A DNA stretch of 64,000 bases from Dietzia psychralcaliphila (GCF_003096095.1 NZ_CP015453.1:2542001-2606000); one strand, 5' to 3'. Positions 54,192 through 63,032 are shown, counted from the first letter of the stretch. Notes: generated by a model not told the origin, from the sequence alone. Numbers and translations: made by a program.

Positions 54192-55088
54192 CTACTCGTC
54201 AGCGGTGTCCTCAGCCGTCTCGTCGGCCGTCTCGTCGGCCGTCTCGTCGGCCGTGCGCGCGTCGATCACCGCCTGGTAGAGGTCCCGCTTGGTCATCGAC
54301 GACCCCTCGGCGACCGCCGCGCACGCGTCCTTGAGCCGCTCGCCGGCCTCGACCCGTTCCTCGACGATCTCGACCAGGTCCTCCGTAGTGGCGGAGGAGT
54401 CGGCGGAGTCCGCCCCCTCGATCACCACCACGATCTCCCCGAGCACCCCGCCGGCCGTCCGTTCCGCCAGCTCGCCGAGGGTGCCCCGCAGGACCTCCTC
54501 GTAGGTCTTGGTGAGCTCGCGACACACGGCCGCGCGTCGGTCGGCACCCAACACCGCGGCGGCGTCGGAGAGCGTGTCGGCGAGCCGGTGCGGCGACTCG
54601 AAGAACACGCACGTGCGCTCCTCGGCGGCCAGGCGCGCCAGCCAGGTCCGGCGGCGGCCCGCGCGGCGCGGCGGGAAACCGTCGAAGCAGAACCGGTCCA
54701 CCGGCAACCCGCTCAGAACCAACGCCGTGGTCACCGCCGACGGGCCGGGTAGACAGGTCACCGCGAGTCCGGCCTCGATGCACGCGATCACCAGCGAGTA
54801 CCCCGGATCCGACACCGCGGGCATCCCGGCGTCGGTCACCACGGCCACCACGTCACCGGCGCGGACCAGGTCCAGGAGCTGCGGCACGCGGCCGGCCTCG
54901 TTGTGCTCGTAGAAGCTCATGACCCGGCCCGGGATCGTGATCCCGAGCGCGGTCGCGAGCCCACGCAGGCGCCGGGTGTCCTCCGCGGCCACCACGTCGG
55001 CGGTGGCCAGAAGATCCCGGAGTCGGGTGGAGGCGTCGCCCGGGTTCCCGATGGGGGTGGCGGCCAACACGACACGTCCGGACGTCAT
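54192..55088 (-). CDS. rsmI: 16S rRNA (cytidine-1402 2'-O)-methyltransferase RsmI
   Basis: A 298-residue tetrapyrrole-methylase-fold enzyme that 2'-O-methylates C1402 of 16S rRNA at the decoding centre. Motifs VLAATPIGNPGDASTRL, AAEDTRRLRGL, VTDAGMPAVSDPG and PGPSAVTTALVLSGLP are clear. A RsmI-type C-terminal helix region (SMTKRDLYQAVIDA) is followed by a repetitive acidic tail TADETADETADETAEDTADE made by a 12-bp repeat. ATG 55088 begins MTSGRVVLAATPIGN. Confidence 0.93.
   Translation of the reverse strand: MTSGRVVLAATPIGNPGDASTRLRDLLATADVVAAEDTRRLRGLATALGITIPGRVMSFYEHNEAGRVPQLLDLVRAGDVVAVVTDAGMPAVSDPGYSLVIACIEAGLAVTCLPGPSAVTTALVLSGLPVDRFCFDGFPPRRAGRRRTWLARLAAEERTCVFFESPHRLADTLSDAAAVLGADRRAAVCRELTKTYEEVLRGTLGELAERTAGGVLGEIVVVIEGADSADSSATTEDLVEIVEERVEAGERLKDACAAVAEGSSMTKRDLYQAVIDARTADETADETADETAEDTADE
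54200..54252 (-). repeat. 12-bp in-frame repeat at the rsmI 3' end
   Basis: At least three exact copies of GCCGTCTCGTCG (54214-54249), with diverged flanking copies, encode the TADE repeats at the RsmI C-terminus. Confidence 0.88.
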
Positions 55089-55205
55089 GCGCTCCACCCT
55101 ATCCCCGGTCGCCGTGGTCTCACCTCGCCCGTGCCCTCGCCCGCCCGTGTCCCCGCGTGCCCGGATCCCCGACGCCCGTGTCCCCGGCGCCCGGCAGGCC
55201 CCCAT

Positions 55206-55211
55206 TATGCT
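55206..55211 (+). promoter_or_regulatory. -10 box of a probable leaderless pmt promoter
   Basis: TATGCT ends six bases before the GTG start codon, the spacing expected when transcription begins at the start codon itself. No Shine-Dalgarno sequence is seen, which agrees with a leaderless mRNA. No clear -35 was found. Confidence 0.45.
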
Positions 55212-55217
55212 CGCGGT

Positions 55218-56729
55218 GTGACCTCGACCCCAAGCGTGCGCTCCCCGGGCCGCCCGCTTCCGGAACCGGACACCGGGCCGGTCGACACCACCCGGGACTG
55301 GATCGTCACCGGCGTCATCCTGGTCCTGGCCTTCGTCTCACGCTTCTGGGGTCTGACCTCTGCCACGGACAAGGGCACACCGGTCTTCGACGAGAAGCAC
55401 TACGCCCCCCAGTCGTTCAGCATCGCCCAGCTGGGAATCGAGGAGAACCCGGCCTACGGTCTGGTGGTCCACCCGCCCGTCGCCAAACAGATCGAGTCGC
55501 TCGGCGGGCTTCTCTTCGGCTACACGCCACTGGGCTGGCGGTTCACCGCGGCGATCTGTGGCGTGCTCGTGGTGCTCATGGTCATGCGGATCACCAGGCG
55601 GCTGACCCGGTCCACCCAGCTCGGTCTGATCGCGGGCCTCCTGCTGTGCCTGGACGGGGTCACCTTCGTGACCTCACGCATCGGCATGCTGGACATCTAC
55701 CAGGTCCTGTTCGTCACCGCCGCCGCCGGCGCCCTGCTCGTCGACCGCGACCAGATGCGCGGCCGAATGCACCGCGCCGCGCTCGCCGGCCGGCTCCACC
55801 TGTCGGATTTCGGGCCGCGCCTCGGCTTCCGCTGGTGGCGGTTCACCGCCGGCGTCATGCTCGGGCTGGCCCTGGGTGTCAAGTGGTCCGGCCTGTACTT
55901 CATCGCCTTCTTCGGCCTCATGACCGTGGCCTGGGACTGGGCGTTGCGCAGTCGCTACGGGGTGCGGCGGCCCCTGGCGGGCGCGTTGATCCGGGATTCC
56001 GTCCCGGCCTTCATCACGCTGGTCATCTGGCCCGCGCTGATCCACATGTTCACCTGGCTGCCGTGGTTCGCCGGCGAGAACTCGGTGTACCGGCACGCGG
56101 TGGGTTCCAAGGTCGACGACAACTGGCTTCCCGATTCTCTCCAGTCGTGGCTCTACTACCAGTCGTCCGTGCTGGACTTCCACTCCTCGCTCACCACCTC
56201 GGCGGGCAACCGACACCCGTGGGAGTCCAAACCGTGGACCTGGCCGATGAGTCTGCGGCCGATGCTCTACTACGTCGAGCAGGGCGAGGACGTGACCGGC
56301 TGCGGCCAGGACTCGTGCGTCCGCGCCATCATGCTCCTGGGGACTCCCGCGATCTGGTGGCTCGCGGTCCCGGTGCTCGGCTGGGCGTTCTGGCGCGCGG
56401 TGATCTGCCGCGACGGCCGGTACGCGTTCCCGCTCGTCGGCTACATGGCGGGCTACCTGCCGTGGTTCTTCCAGCACGACCGCCAGATGTATTTCTTCTA
56501 CGCCTCGGTGATGGTGCCGTTCTTCGTGATGATGGTGGCGCTGGTCCTGGGCGAGATCGCCGGCAAGTCCACCGACTCCCCACAGCGACGAACCACCGGC
56601 CTGGGGATCGTGTGTCTCTACCTGGCACTGGTGGTGGCCAACTTCATCTACATGCTGCCCATCCTGTCGGGGATGCCGATCACCCCGACGGAGTGGAACG
56701 AGCAACTCTGGCTGCCGTCCTGGCGCTGA
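55218..56729 (+). CDS. pmt: Polyprenyl-phosphate-mannose protein mannosyltransferase (Pmt)
   Basis: A 503-residue GT-C membrane enzyme that O-mannosylates secreted proteins, usually during Sec export. About ten hydrophobic segments are visible. The first extracytoplasmic loop has the catalytic acidic motif TPVFDEKHYAPQSF (DE at about residues 57-58), and loop regions include VVHPPVAKQIESLG and the C-terminal HDRQMYFFYASVMVPF. It corresponds to Rv1002c, next to rsmI and divergent from it. GTG 55218 appears leaderless. Confidence 0.93.
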   Translation: MTSTPSVRSPGRPLPEPDTGPVDTTRDWIVTGVILVLAFVSRFWGLTSATDKGTPVFDEKHYAPQSFSIAQLGIEENPAYGLVVHPPVAKQIESLGGLLFGYTPLGWRFTAAICGVLVVLMVMRITRRLTRSTQLGLIAGLLLCLDGVTFVTSRIGMLDIYQVLFVTAAAGALLVDRDQMRGRMHRAALAGRLHLSDFGPRLGFRWWRFTAGVMLGLALGVKWSGLYFIAFFGLMTVAWDWALRSRYGVRRPLAGALIRDSVPAFITLVIWPALIHMFTWLPWFAGENSVYRHAVGSKVDDNWLPDSLQSWLYYQSSVLDFHSSLTTSAGNRHPWESKPWTWPMSLRPMLYYVEQGEDVTGCGQDSCVRAIMLLGTPAIWWLAVPVLGWAFWRAVICRDGRYAFPLVGYMAGYLPWFFQHDRQMYFFYASVMVPFFVMMVALVLGEIAGKSTDSPQRRTTGLGIVCLYLALVVANFIYMLPILSGMPITPTEWNEQLWLPSWR

Positions 56730-56769
56730 GCCTCCCCGCCGTCGACCCTCCCGGGCACAGCGGCACCCC

Positions 56770-56840
56770 CTGACGTGGAGTCACTCCGTCAGCCGCATGG
56801 CACGATCGACCTGCGGAAACATTGCAGGCAGTGACTCCAC
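56770..56840. terminator. Hairpin region between convergent pmt and doxX genes
   Basis: A compact hairpin CTGAC-GT-GGAGT-C-ACTCC-GTCAG spans 56770-56792. In addition GTGGAGTCACT (56775-56785) is exactly complementary to 56830-56840, allowing an alternative long-range stem. The region separates two convergent genes and may terminate both. Confidence 0.5.
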
Positions 56841-56872
56841 CAGAGAGGCGGATCCGGTGGGCCCTGGCGCGA

Positions 56873-57280
56873 TCACCCTCCCAGCGCCCTGTCGATGCTG
56901 AACCGGCCCGCCCCGACCGCGGCGACGAGTAACACGCCCACCCCCAGCGCCACCACGAGCTCCCAACCGTTCTGGGTGACGAAGGGACCGTTGGTGGCGT
57001 GGACGAAATACAGAGCGCCCGCCATGTCCACGGCCAGCAGGATCCCGGCCAAGGGCGTGAGGATGCCCGCGATGAGCGCGATCCCGGCGATCAGCTCGAC
57101 CCCCGCGACGATCGCGGCGGTGACCTCGGGCTGCGGGATGCCGTAGCCGGCGAACTGCTCCCCCACCCGGCCCAGTCCCAGCGTGAAGAACTTCTGCCAC
57201 CCGTGGGCCACGAACACCGCCCCGAGCCCGATCCGGGCCAGCAGGATGGCGGCGTCGTTGAGGGTGTCCATCCCCCTCAC
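56873..57280 (-). CDS. DoxX-family membrane protein
   Basis: A 135-residue protein with four hydrophobic segments and the DoxX hallmarks LARIGLGAVFVAHGWQKFF and GYGIPQPEVTAAIVAGVELIAGIALIAG. Members include MmpL-linked DoxX of mycobacteria, which joins a redox complex with SodA and SseA, but no such partners are here. GTG 57280 overlaps the stop of the short-chain dehydrogenase upstream (GTGA), so the two are co-translated; ATG 57271 is an alternative. Confidence 0.87.
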   Translation of the reverse strand: MRGMDTLNDAAILLARIGLGAVFVAHGWQKFFTLGLGRVGEQFAGYGIPQPEVTAAIVAGVELIAGIALIAGILTPLAGILLAVDMAGALYFVHATNGPFVTQNGWELVVALGVGVLLVAAVGAGRFSIDRALGG

Positions 57281-58140
57281 GGGAGGATTCCCTCGCCGGC
57301 CTTGTTGATGCGACGGCTCAGGAACTTCATCGCGAGCATGTAGAGGGGCGGGGCGAATTTCTGGGCGGCGAAGCCCAGTCGGATGTCCGGCGAGGTGTAG
57401 ACGATGTAGCGGCCCTTACGCACGCCCTCGAGCGTCTTCTCGGCCGCGACCTCCGGGGTGACGGCGTGGCGCCGGAACTGGTCCACGGTCTTGGCCACCT
57501 CGGGGTCCGAGCGGTCCACGCCCGCGATCTCGACGGTCTCCACCAACGGGGTGTCCACGCCTCCCGGGCAGACCAGGTGCACACCGATCCCGTACGGCGC
57601 CAGATCGAACCGCAGCACCTCGGCGATGCCACGTATGCCGAACTTGGCGGCGCTGTAGGCGGCGTGCCACGGCAGACCCAGCAGACCGGCGGCGGACGAG
57701 ACCATGACCAACGCCGCGGGCCGCCTGGCGGCCATCATCGCCGGGATGAACGCCTCGATCACGTGGATGGTGCCCATGAGGTTGACCTCGACCATGGACC
57801 GCCACACGCGGTGTTCGAGCAGGTCAGGCCGGCCCCAGGCCGAGTTGCCCGCGACGTGGAAGACCGCGTGCGGGGCACCGTGCGTGGCACTCACGCTCTC
57901 GCCGAACTCCCGCACCGCCTCGTACTCGGTGATGTTCAGGACCTCGGAGACCAGCACCGCGGCGCCCTCGTCCCGGCAGGCCTGCGCAGCGGTCTCCAAC
58001 CCGGCGGCATCGCGGTCCGTCAGCACCAGCCGGGCACCCTCGCCCGCCAACCGGATCGCCACGGCGCGGCCGATCCCGCTGGCCGCGCCGGTGACCACAC
58101 AGGTCTTTCCGCGATAGTCGGTGATCCGTCGCCTCGACAT
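57277..58140 (-). CDS. Short-chain dehydrogenase/reductase
   Basis: A 287-residue SDR with cofactor motif TGAASGIG (residues 17-24) after CVV, the structural VFHVAGNSAWG (NAG-like), catalytic Ser in MVSSAAG and the YxxxK pair in HAAYSAAKFG. An acidic residue after the second strand (LVLTDRD) suggests NAD(H) preference. A longer C-terminus (APPLYMLAMKFLSRRINKAGEG) resembles mycobacterial SDRs acting on lipids. The substrate is unknown. Coupled to the DoxX gene. Confidence 0.87.
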   Translation of the reverse strand: MSRRRITDYRGKTCVVTGAASGIGRAVAIRLAGEGARLVLTDRDAAGLETAAQACRDEGAAVLVSEVLNITEYEAVREFGESVSATHGAPHAVFHVAGNSAWGRPDLLEHRVWRSMVEVNLMGTIHVIEAFIPAMMAARRPAALVMVSSAAGLLGLPWHAAYSAAKFGIRGIAEVLRFDLAPYGIGVHLVCPGGVDTPLVETVEIAGVDRSDPEVAKTVDQFRRHAVTPEVAAEKTLEGVRKGRYIVYTSPDIRLGFAAQKFAPPLYMLAMKFLSRRINKAGEGILP

Positions 58141-58238
58141 GTGGTTCCCTTCCGGCCCGGGTCGTCAGGAGCGGGCCTCTCGGAGTCCCACCGTAGCGGC
58201 CCGCCGGCGTCAGGCAGGCGGTCTGACGCCGGTCCGCG

Positions 58239-59450
58239 TCACCCGCGCGCCGGGATGGGCGGCACGTAGTCGCGCAGGACGCAGCGGCTCCCGCTGTAGA
58301 TCGTGGCCATGCAGCGGTTGCAGTGCACGCACAGGGAACGGCGACGGTCGTCGGCCATCAGCTTGTTGGGCAGGTCCGGCTCGCGCAGCAGGCCCCGGCC
58401 CATGGCCACGAACTCGAAGCCGGCGCTCATCGCCTTGTCGATCGACGGACGGTCGACTATCCCGCCGAGCAGCATCATCGGCAGGCTGACGGCCTCGCGG
58501 ATCTGACGGGCGTCGTCGAGCATGTAGGCGTCCGTGTAGGGGTACTCCTTGAACATCCTGGGGCCGACGACCTTCATACCCAGCTTGATGACCGGCGGCT
58601 GGGTGGCGGCGAACTCGTGCAGCGGCGCGTCGCCCTTGAAGAGGTAGATCGGGTTGAGCAGTGAGCTGCCCACGGTCATCACCAGAGCATCCGCCGAGCC
58701 GTCCTCCTCGATCCACCTGGCCACCTGCACGGCCTCGTCGATCCAGAAGCCGCCGGGCACGCCGTCGTCCATGTTGAGCTTGATGGTCACCGCGATCCGG
58801 TCGCCCATCGCGTCGCGGACGGCGCGGCCGATGCGTCGGGCGAACCGCGCGCGGTTCTCGAGGGACCCGCCGTAGGCGTCTTTGCGCTTGTTGAGCTTGG
58901 GGCTGAGGAACTCGCTCACCAGGTAGTTGTGCCCGAAGTGCACCTCGATGGCGTCGAACCCGGCCTCCGCCGCACCGCGGGCTGCGCGGACGTGGTCCTC
59001 CACGATCCGGTCGATGTCCGCCTCGGTGCAGGCCTTGGTCAACGACATGCCCGTGGGGGCCGGGATCCGGGACGGCCCCATCGCCGGCATCTTGTTGGAG
59101 GTGGAGTTGGCCACGGCGCCCGCGTGGCCGACCTGCGCGGAGACGGCCGCTCCCTCGGCGTGCACGGTGTCGGTGAGCTTGCGCAGCATGCCTCCGTCGT
59201 CCATGCCCCAGTGGTACTGGTGCCGGTCGGTGCGGCCCTCCGGCGAGGTGGCCAGGTAGGCGACGGTCGTCATGCCGACGCCGCCGCGGGCGTATTCGGC
59301 GTGGAACTCGATGAGCTCGTCGGTGACCCGACCCTCGGGGCAGCGGCCCTCGAACGTCGCCGCCTTGACGATGCGGTTGCGCAGCGTCACGTTTCCGATC
59401 TTCGCCGGACTGAAGACGTCGGGGACAGGGCTACCGGGTGCGAGGGTCAT
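58239..59450 (-). CDS. NADH:flavin oxidoreductase (old yellow enzyme family) with Cys cluster
   Basis: A 403-residue FMN TIM-barrel enzyme. FMN/substrate motifs: VFSPAKIGNVTLRNRIVKAATFEG, AQVGHAGAVA, EVHFGHNYLVSEFLSPKLNKR and the phosphate-binding LLGGIVDRP ... FEFVAMGRGLL. The C-terminus has CVHCNRCMATIYSGSRC, a cysteine pattern like that holding a 4Fe-4S cluster in 2,4-dienoyl-CoA reductase-type members, although no C-terminal FAD/NAD domain is present. ATG 59450 is placed six bases after a TATAGT box, so the mRNA may be leaderless. Confidence 0.87.
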   Translation of the reverse strand: MTLAPGSPVPDVFSPAKIGNVTLRNRIVKAATFEGRCPEGRVTDELIEFHAEYARGGVGMTTVAYLATSPEGRTDRHQYHWGMDDGGMLRKLTDTVHAEGAAVSAQVGHAGAVANSTSNKMPAMGPSRIPAPTGMSLTKACTEADIDRIVEDHVRAARGAAEAGFDAIEVHFGHNYLVSEFLSPKLNKRKDAYGGSLENRARFARRIGRAVRDAMGDRIAVTIKLNMDDGVPGGFWIDEAVQVARWIEEDGSADALVMTVGSSLLNPIYLFKGDAPLHEFAATQPPVIKLGMKVVGPRMFKEYPYTDAYMLDDARQIREAVSLPMMLLGGIVDRPSIDKAMSAGFEFVAMGRGLLREPDLPNKLMADDRRRSLCVHCNRCMATIYSGSRCVLRDYVPPIPARG

Positions 59451-59456
59451 GCGCGA

Positions 59457-59462
59457 ACTATA
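59457..59462 (-). promoter_or_regulatory. -10 box of a probable leaderless promoter (old-yellow-enzyme gene)
   Basis: On the minus strand TATAGT ends six bases before the ATG, with no Shine-Dalgarno sequence between. The adjacent AACGCGTT palindrome overlaps it by one base at its upstream edge and could be an operator. Confidence 0.5.
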
Positions 59463-59594
59463 ACGCGTTCCATTCGGCTGTTCACGCACTTTGGCCAGCA
59501 CTTTTGCACTCAGTGCACGCAGCTCCGGCCACTGCCCGGCCACTGCCCGGCCGCCTCCCGCCGCGGGTCGGCCTCCCCGGCCCGCTCGGCCTGC

Positions 59595-59999
59595 TCAGCC
59601 CTGGGGGTTGAGCGATGTGGAGTCGATACCCGAAAGCGCCTGATCCGCCAGGTCTGCCGCCGAGTCCGTGGGGACCACCCTCTCCAGTACGCTCCCCACG
59701 CCCGGAACGCCACCGACGAGGGCGGAGACCGAACCGTTGGTGTCCCCGGCGAGCAGGTGGTCGATCGACTCGCCGAGTGCCGGAGCGATCACGCAGACCA
59801 CGCTCGTCGGGAGGCCCGCGCCGGCGAGGTTGGCCACGCTACCGGCGTTGCAGGCCGCGGTGGCGGCCGAGCCGACCGGACCGCTGGTGGATCCCGGCAG
59901 CGAGCCGGTGACTGAGCCGAGCTGCGCGGACGCCGTTCCGGCGCCCGCGAGGAGGGTTACGGCGGCGACGCCGCACACGATGAGAAGCCTTCCGGACAT
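59595..59999 (-). CDS. Small secreted protein, unknown function
   Basis: A 134-residue protein with a clear signal peptide (LLIVCGVAAVTLLAGAGTASA, cleavage after residue ~24). The mature chain is rich in Ser, Gly, Ala and Thr, with two cysteines (AACNAGS and VVCVIAPAL) that could form a disulfide. AGGGAGAGCGAC precedes ATG 59999. I do not recognise the family; secreted proteins of this composition are common in mycolic-acid actinobacteria. Confidence 0.75.
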   Translation of the reverse strand: MSGRLLIVCGVAAVTLLAGAGTASAQLGSVTGSLPGSTSGPVGSAATAACNAGSVANLAGAGLPTSVVCVIAPALGESIDHLLAGDTNGSVSALVGGVPGVGSVLERVVPTDSAADLADQALSGIDSTSLNPQG

Positions 60000-60119
60000 G
60001 TCGCTCTCCCTGGAGTCGTTCGGGGGCGGCAGTCGCCGCCTGCAGACCAGCACATCAGAGTTCGCTTACCTGAAGATGAACAATGCGCGGAATCCGGACG
60101 CGCCCACGGCCAACTGGCC

Positions 60120-60455
60120 CTATCCGGATCCCGGGCGCCGATCCGTGTGGGCGGATCCGTGCTGATCGTCGGCGGGCGCGACCCGGTCGGCGTGGCCGAG
60201 TGACTTCCCCGGTGCCACGAGGTCTCGTACGGCTCGCTTCAGCTCGGTGATCTCGGGGAATCCGCCGTCCCTCTTGCGATTCCAGACCTGCTCGTCGTCG
60301 ACGTCGATGCGGAACGTGCCGCCGGTCGCCGGCACCAGGGCGACCTCTCCGATCTCACCCTCGAAGGTCTGGAGCAGCTCGCCCGCGTACCACTGGGCCC
60401 GAAGCATCCACCGGCACTGCGTGCAGAAGGTGATGGCGATCCGAGGGGATGGCAT
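60120..60455 (-). CDS. Rdx/SelW-like thioredoxin-fold protein
   Basis: A 111-residue protein of the Rdx family (SelW/SelT/SelH-like). The redox motif is Cys11-x-x-Cys14 in ITFCTQCRWMLRAQWYAGEL, with a selenocysteine-free CxxC. The conserved FEGEIGEVALVPATGGTFRI and VWNRKRDGGFPEITELKR follow. The C-terminal ~25 residues are a basic/polar extension beyond the usual ~90-residue domain. The cellular role is unsettled in bacteria. GTG 60464 is an alternative start. Confidence 0.85.
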   Translation of the reverse strand: MPSPRIAITFCTQCRWMLRAQWYAGELLQTFEGEIGEVALVPATGGTFRIDVDDEQVWNRKRDGGFPEITELKRAVRDLVAPGKSLGHADRVAPADDQHGSAHTDRRPGSG

Positions 60456-60483
60456 ATCGCCCACAGTGCCACAGCCGAGTTCG

Positions 60484-62010
60484 TCAGTTCCGCGCGGCGA
60501 GCTCGGGTGGCCCCGGGTGCTCGTCGCCGAACATCGAGTCGATGTCCTCGACGCTCTTGCCGGTGGTCTCGATCCGGAACGTCCAGGTGATGACGGCGCC
60601 GAGCAGTGAGGTACCCACGAGAATCGCCAGCACCGTGCTGGTGCCCCACGAGACGAGGAGAATCGGGAACAGGAACGAGGTGAGCACCGCGCCGACCTTC
60701 GCGAAGGAGGCCGCCATGCCGGCCCCCATGCCGCGGAGAGAGGTGGGGAACACCTCCCCGGCCACGACGTAGGTCATCGAGTTGGGGCCGAGGTTGGTCA
60801 TGAACTGGAACAGGATGAATCCGCCGAAGATGAGCACGGTCTGCACCGTCCCGGTGGCGTACGTCGACGCCGCCGCGATCGCCAGTCCGACTGCGCACCC
60901 GACGAACCCGATGATCTGCAAGCGCATGCGGCCCAGTCGGTTGACGAGCAGGATGGCCACCACGATGCCGACCAGGAGGAAGGTGTCGATGAAGGCGGCC
61001 CCCTCGGCGCCGAGCAGGTCGTTGTGGATGATCGCCGACGACGACGAGGCGTTGTGGTCGACATCCCCGAGAGTGGTCGCGATGATCGTCGGCGTGAAGA
61101 TGCCGATTCCGTAGGTGCCGAGATCCTGCAGGAACCACGGAACGGACGCCAGGATCGTCGATCTGCGCCACGGTCTGCGGAACAGCGATCCAAGCTTCTG
61201 CCCCTCGGCCGCTTCCGTGCTGCGTTCCGTTGCCAGCGAGACCACCGAGGGGTACCGGGGGGTGCGGTCGAGCAGCTTCTTGAGTTCGACCTGGGCCTCG
61301 TCGACCCGGCCGACGTTCGCGAGCCAGTGCGGGCTCTGCACGATGAACAGTCGGCCGACGGCCACGAGTGCCGCCGGCACCACCACGACGCCGAACATCA
61401 GTCGCCAGGAATCGAGCGAGTCGGTGTTGGTGAGGATCGCGACGCCGACAAGCGTGCCCGCCACGGCGCCCACCGCCTGGAACGCGAACGCCGACAGGAC
61501 CTTTTGCCCCCGGGACGCCGTCGACTGTGTCTCGGAGATCATCGTGTGCGCGGTGGGGTAGTCGCAACCGAGAGCGATGCCCATTCCGAGTAGACAGATC
61601 AGGAAGACGACGAATCCCGGCGCCACCGTCGCGCCCAGGACGAACAGGGTGAACAGCACCATCTCGATGAGAAACATCTGCCGTCGACCGAACCGGTCCG
61701 ACAGCCCGCCGAGCGCGGTCGCGCCGACCATGATGCCCGCGAGGGGTGCCGCGGTGAGGAGGCCGGTCTCGACCGTCGAGAGGGACCAGTAGGCGGTGAT
61801 GAGCGGCAGGGCGACACCGATGAGGAACACGATCAGGCCCTCGAAGAACTTGCCCGCGGAGGCGAGCCACCAGATCCTGCTCTGCATGCTCGTCATGCCG
61901 CCCGCACCCGCCGGGGTGCCGTCGCGCCACTGCGGGGTCTCGTCGATATATCGCTGCACCGTCGACGGGACCTCGGGAACGCCGTCGCCCTCACTCGCGC
62001 GTGTCGCCAT
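60484..62010 (-). CDS. MFS transporter, sugar-porter type
   Basis: A 508-residue transporter with 12 hydrophobic segments. The MFS signature GGLSDRFGRRQMFL lies between helices 2 and 3 and the repeat-half equivalent VNRLGRMRLQ in the second half. The sugar-porter-like GEVFPTSLRGMGAGM motif is near helix 10-11. The cytosolic N-terminus is ~45 residues. The substrate is unknown; this family includes carriers of sugars, organic acids and aromatic acids. Confidence 0.87.
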   Translation of the reverse strand: MATRASEGDGVPEVPSTVQRYIDETPQWRDGTPAGAGGMTSMQSRIWWLASAGKFFEGLIVFLIGVALPLITAYWSLSTVETGLLTAAPLAGIMVGATALGGLSDRFGRRQMFLIEMVLFTLFVLGATVAPGFVVFLICLLGMGIALGCDYPTAHTMISETQSTASRGQKVLSAFAFQAVGAVAGTLVGVAILTNTDSLDSWRLMFGVVVVPAALVAVGRLFIVQSPHWLANVGRVDEAQVELKKLLDRTPRYPSVVSLATERSTEAAEGQKLGSLFRRPWRRSTILASVPWFLQDLGTYGIGIFTPTIIATTLGDVDHNASSSSAIIHNDLLGAEGAAFIDTFLLVGIVVAILLVNRLGRMRLQIIGFVGCAVGLAIAAASTYATGTVQTVLIFGGFILFQFMTNLGPNSMTYVVAGEVFPTSLRGMGAGMAASFAKVGAVLTSFLFPILLVSWGTSTVLAILVGTSLLGAVITWTFRIETTGKSVEDIDSMFGDEHPGPPELAARN

Positions 62011-62089
62011 GGTGCAGAACGGTACTCATGCACGACCCGGGTCACCGCACTGCTGGTGAACCTCGTGTAAATGATCGGGGGCGTCGCCC

Positions 62090-62407
62090 TCAGGCGCCCG
62101 CGCCCAGTTCCACGAGCAGGACCCCGCCGGCGATCAGCACGATCCCGGCCCCCATCAACGGCGTGAGGGGTTCGCGGAAGAGCAGCCTGCTCAGGACCGC
62201 GGCCAGGGCCACGCCGGCGGCAGTCCAGATACCGTAGGCGACCCCAAGTGGCATCCCCTCGGCCAGGGCCAGAGAGAGGAAGACGAAGGCCACCAGGTAG
62301 CCGGGGACGACGGCGGCGTACCACCGCGCGTTGTCGACGGCCATGCGGAGCGAGAGCGTCGCGGCGAGTTCACAGCAGATCGCGACGGCGAGGTAGGCCC
62401 AGGCCAT
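62090..62407 (-). CDS. Small multidrug resistance (SMR) family protein, partner 1
   Basis: A 105-residue four-helix SMR protein. The essential glutamate is Glu13 (AICCELAATLSLRMA), and the family motif GMPLGVAYGIWTAAGVALAAVLS is clear. It overlaps the second SMR gene upstream by one base (TGATG), so the pair is co-translated and probably forms a heterodimer, as EbrAB or YkkCD do. It may export cationic drugs or guanidinium-like compounds. Confidence 0.9.
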   Translation of the reverse strand: MAWAYLAVAICCELAATLSLRMAVDNARWYAAVVPGYLVAFVFLSLALAEGMPLGVAYGIWTAAGVALAAVLSRLLFREPLTPLMGAGIVLIAGGVLLVELGAGA

Positions 62408-62769
62408 CAGCCGGTCCCCTCAGCGCGTGCCCGGGCGCGCTGGGATCCCAGTTCGACGCACAACACCCCGGCGATGATCACCGCGATGCCGGCGACCATC
62501 AGCGGGGTCAGCGGCTCGTGGTAGATCAGGGACGACAGGCCCGCGGTCAGCGCGACGCCGGATGCCCCCCAGATGCCGTACGCCACCCCGAGCGGGACGC
62601 CCGCCCGAAGGGTCAGAGCGAGGAAGGCGAACGCGCCCACGTACCCGACGGCCACCATCGCGTACAGCGCGGGCGTCGTGAGCGCTCCCTTCAGCGAGAG
62701 CGAGCCCGCCACCTCGAGTGCGATCGCTGCGGCGAGGAACAGCCACTTGCCGCCCACATCGGTCTTCAT
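62407..62769 (-). CDS. Small multidrug resistance (SMR) family protein, partner 2
   Basis: A 120-residue four-helix SMR protein, with Glu19 in AIALEVAGSLSLKGA as the essential acidic residue and GVPLGVAYGIWGASGVALTAG as the signature. The C-terminal extension ARARAEGTG is short and basic. ATG 62769 with GAGGAA upstream is chosen over the in-frame ATG at 62811. The tRNA-Ala gene begins 72 bases beyond this start, on the same strand. Confidence 0.89.
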   Translation of the reverse strand: MKTDVGGKWLFLAAAIALEVAGSLSLKGALTTPALYAMVAVGYVGAFAFLALTLRAGVPLGVAYGIWGASGVALTAGLSSLIYHEPLTPLMVAGIAVIIAGVLCVELGSQRARARAEGTG

Positions 62770-62840
62770 CTGTCGCGGTTCCTCCAGCAAATGACGGATG
62801 TCCCGGGCCATCTGCGGAGATGGTCCGGGACATCACATTG

Positions 62841-62913
62841 TGGAGCTAAGGGGAATCGAACCCCTGACCTTCTCGATGCGAACGAGACGCGCTACCAACT
62901 GCGCTATAGCCCC
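62841..62913 (-). tRNA. tRNA-Ala (anticodon CGC)
   Basis: On the minus strand acceptor GGGGCTA pairs with TAGCTCC and includes the G3-U70 pair that identifies alanine tRNA. The anticodon arm TCTCG-TTCGCAT-CGAGA carries CGC, the T arm is AGGGGTTCGATTCCCCT, and the discriminator is A. CCA is not encoded. Confidence 0.93.
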
Positions 62914-63032
62914 CCGGCACCCTCGCGGGCGACGGTGCCGCCCTTTCGGGAAGCGGTGCCACCCTCTCGAGCAGCGAGGGATACCTTACCAGCACGTCCG
63001 GGCGAGCGACCAAACCGGGAGCTCCGGTGGCC

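Noticed and set aside
62811-62811. ATG 62811 as start of the second SMR protein
   Set aside because: It adds 14 charged residues before the first helix, whereas ATG 62769 has GAGGAA at good spacing and gives the usual SMR length.
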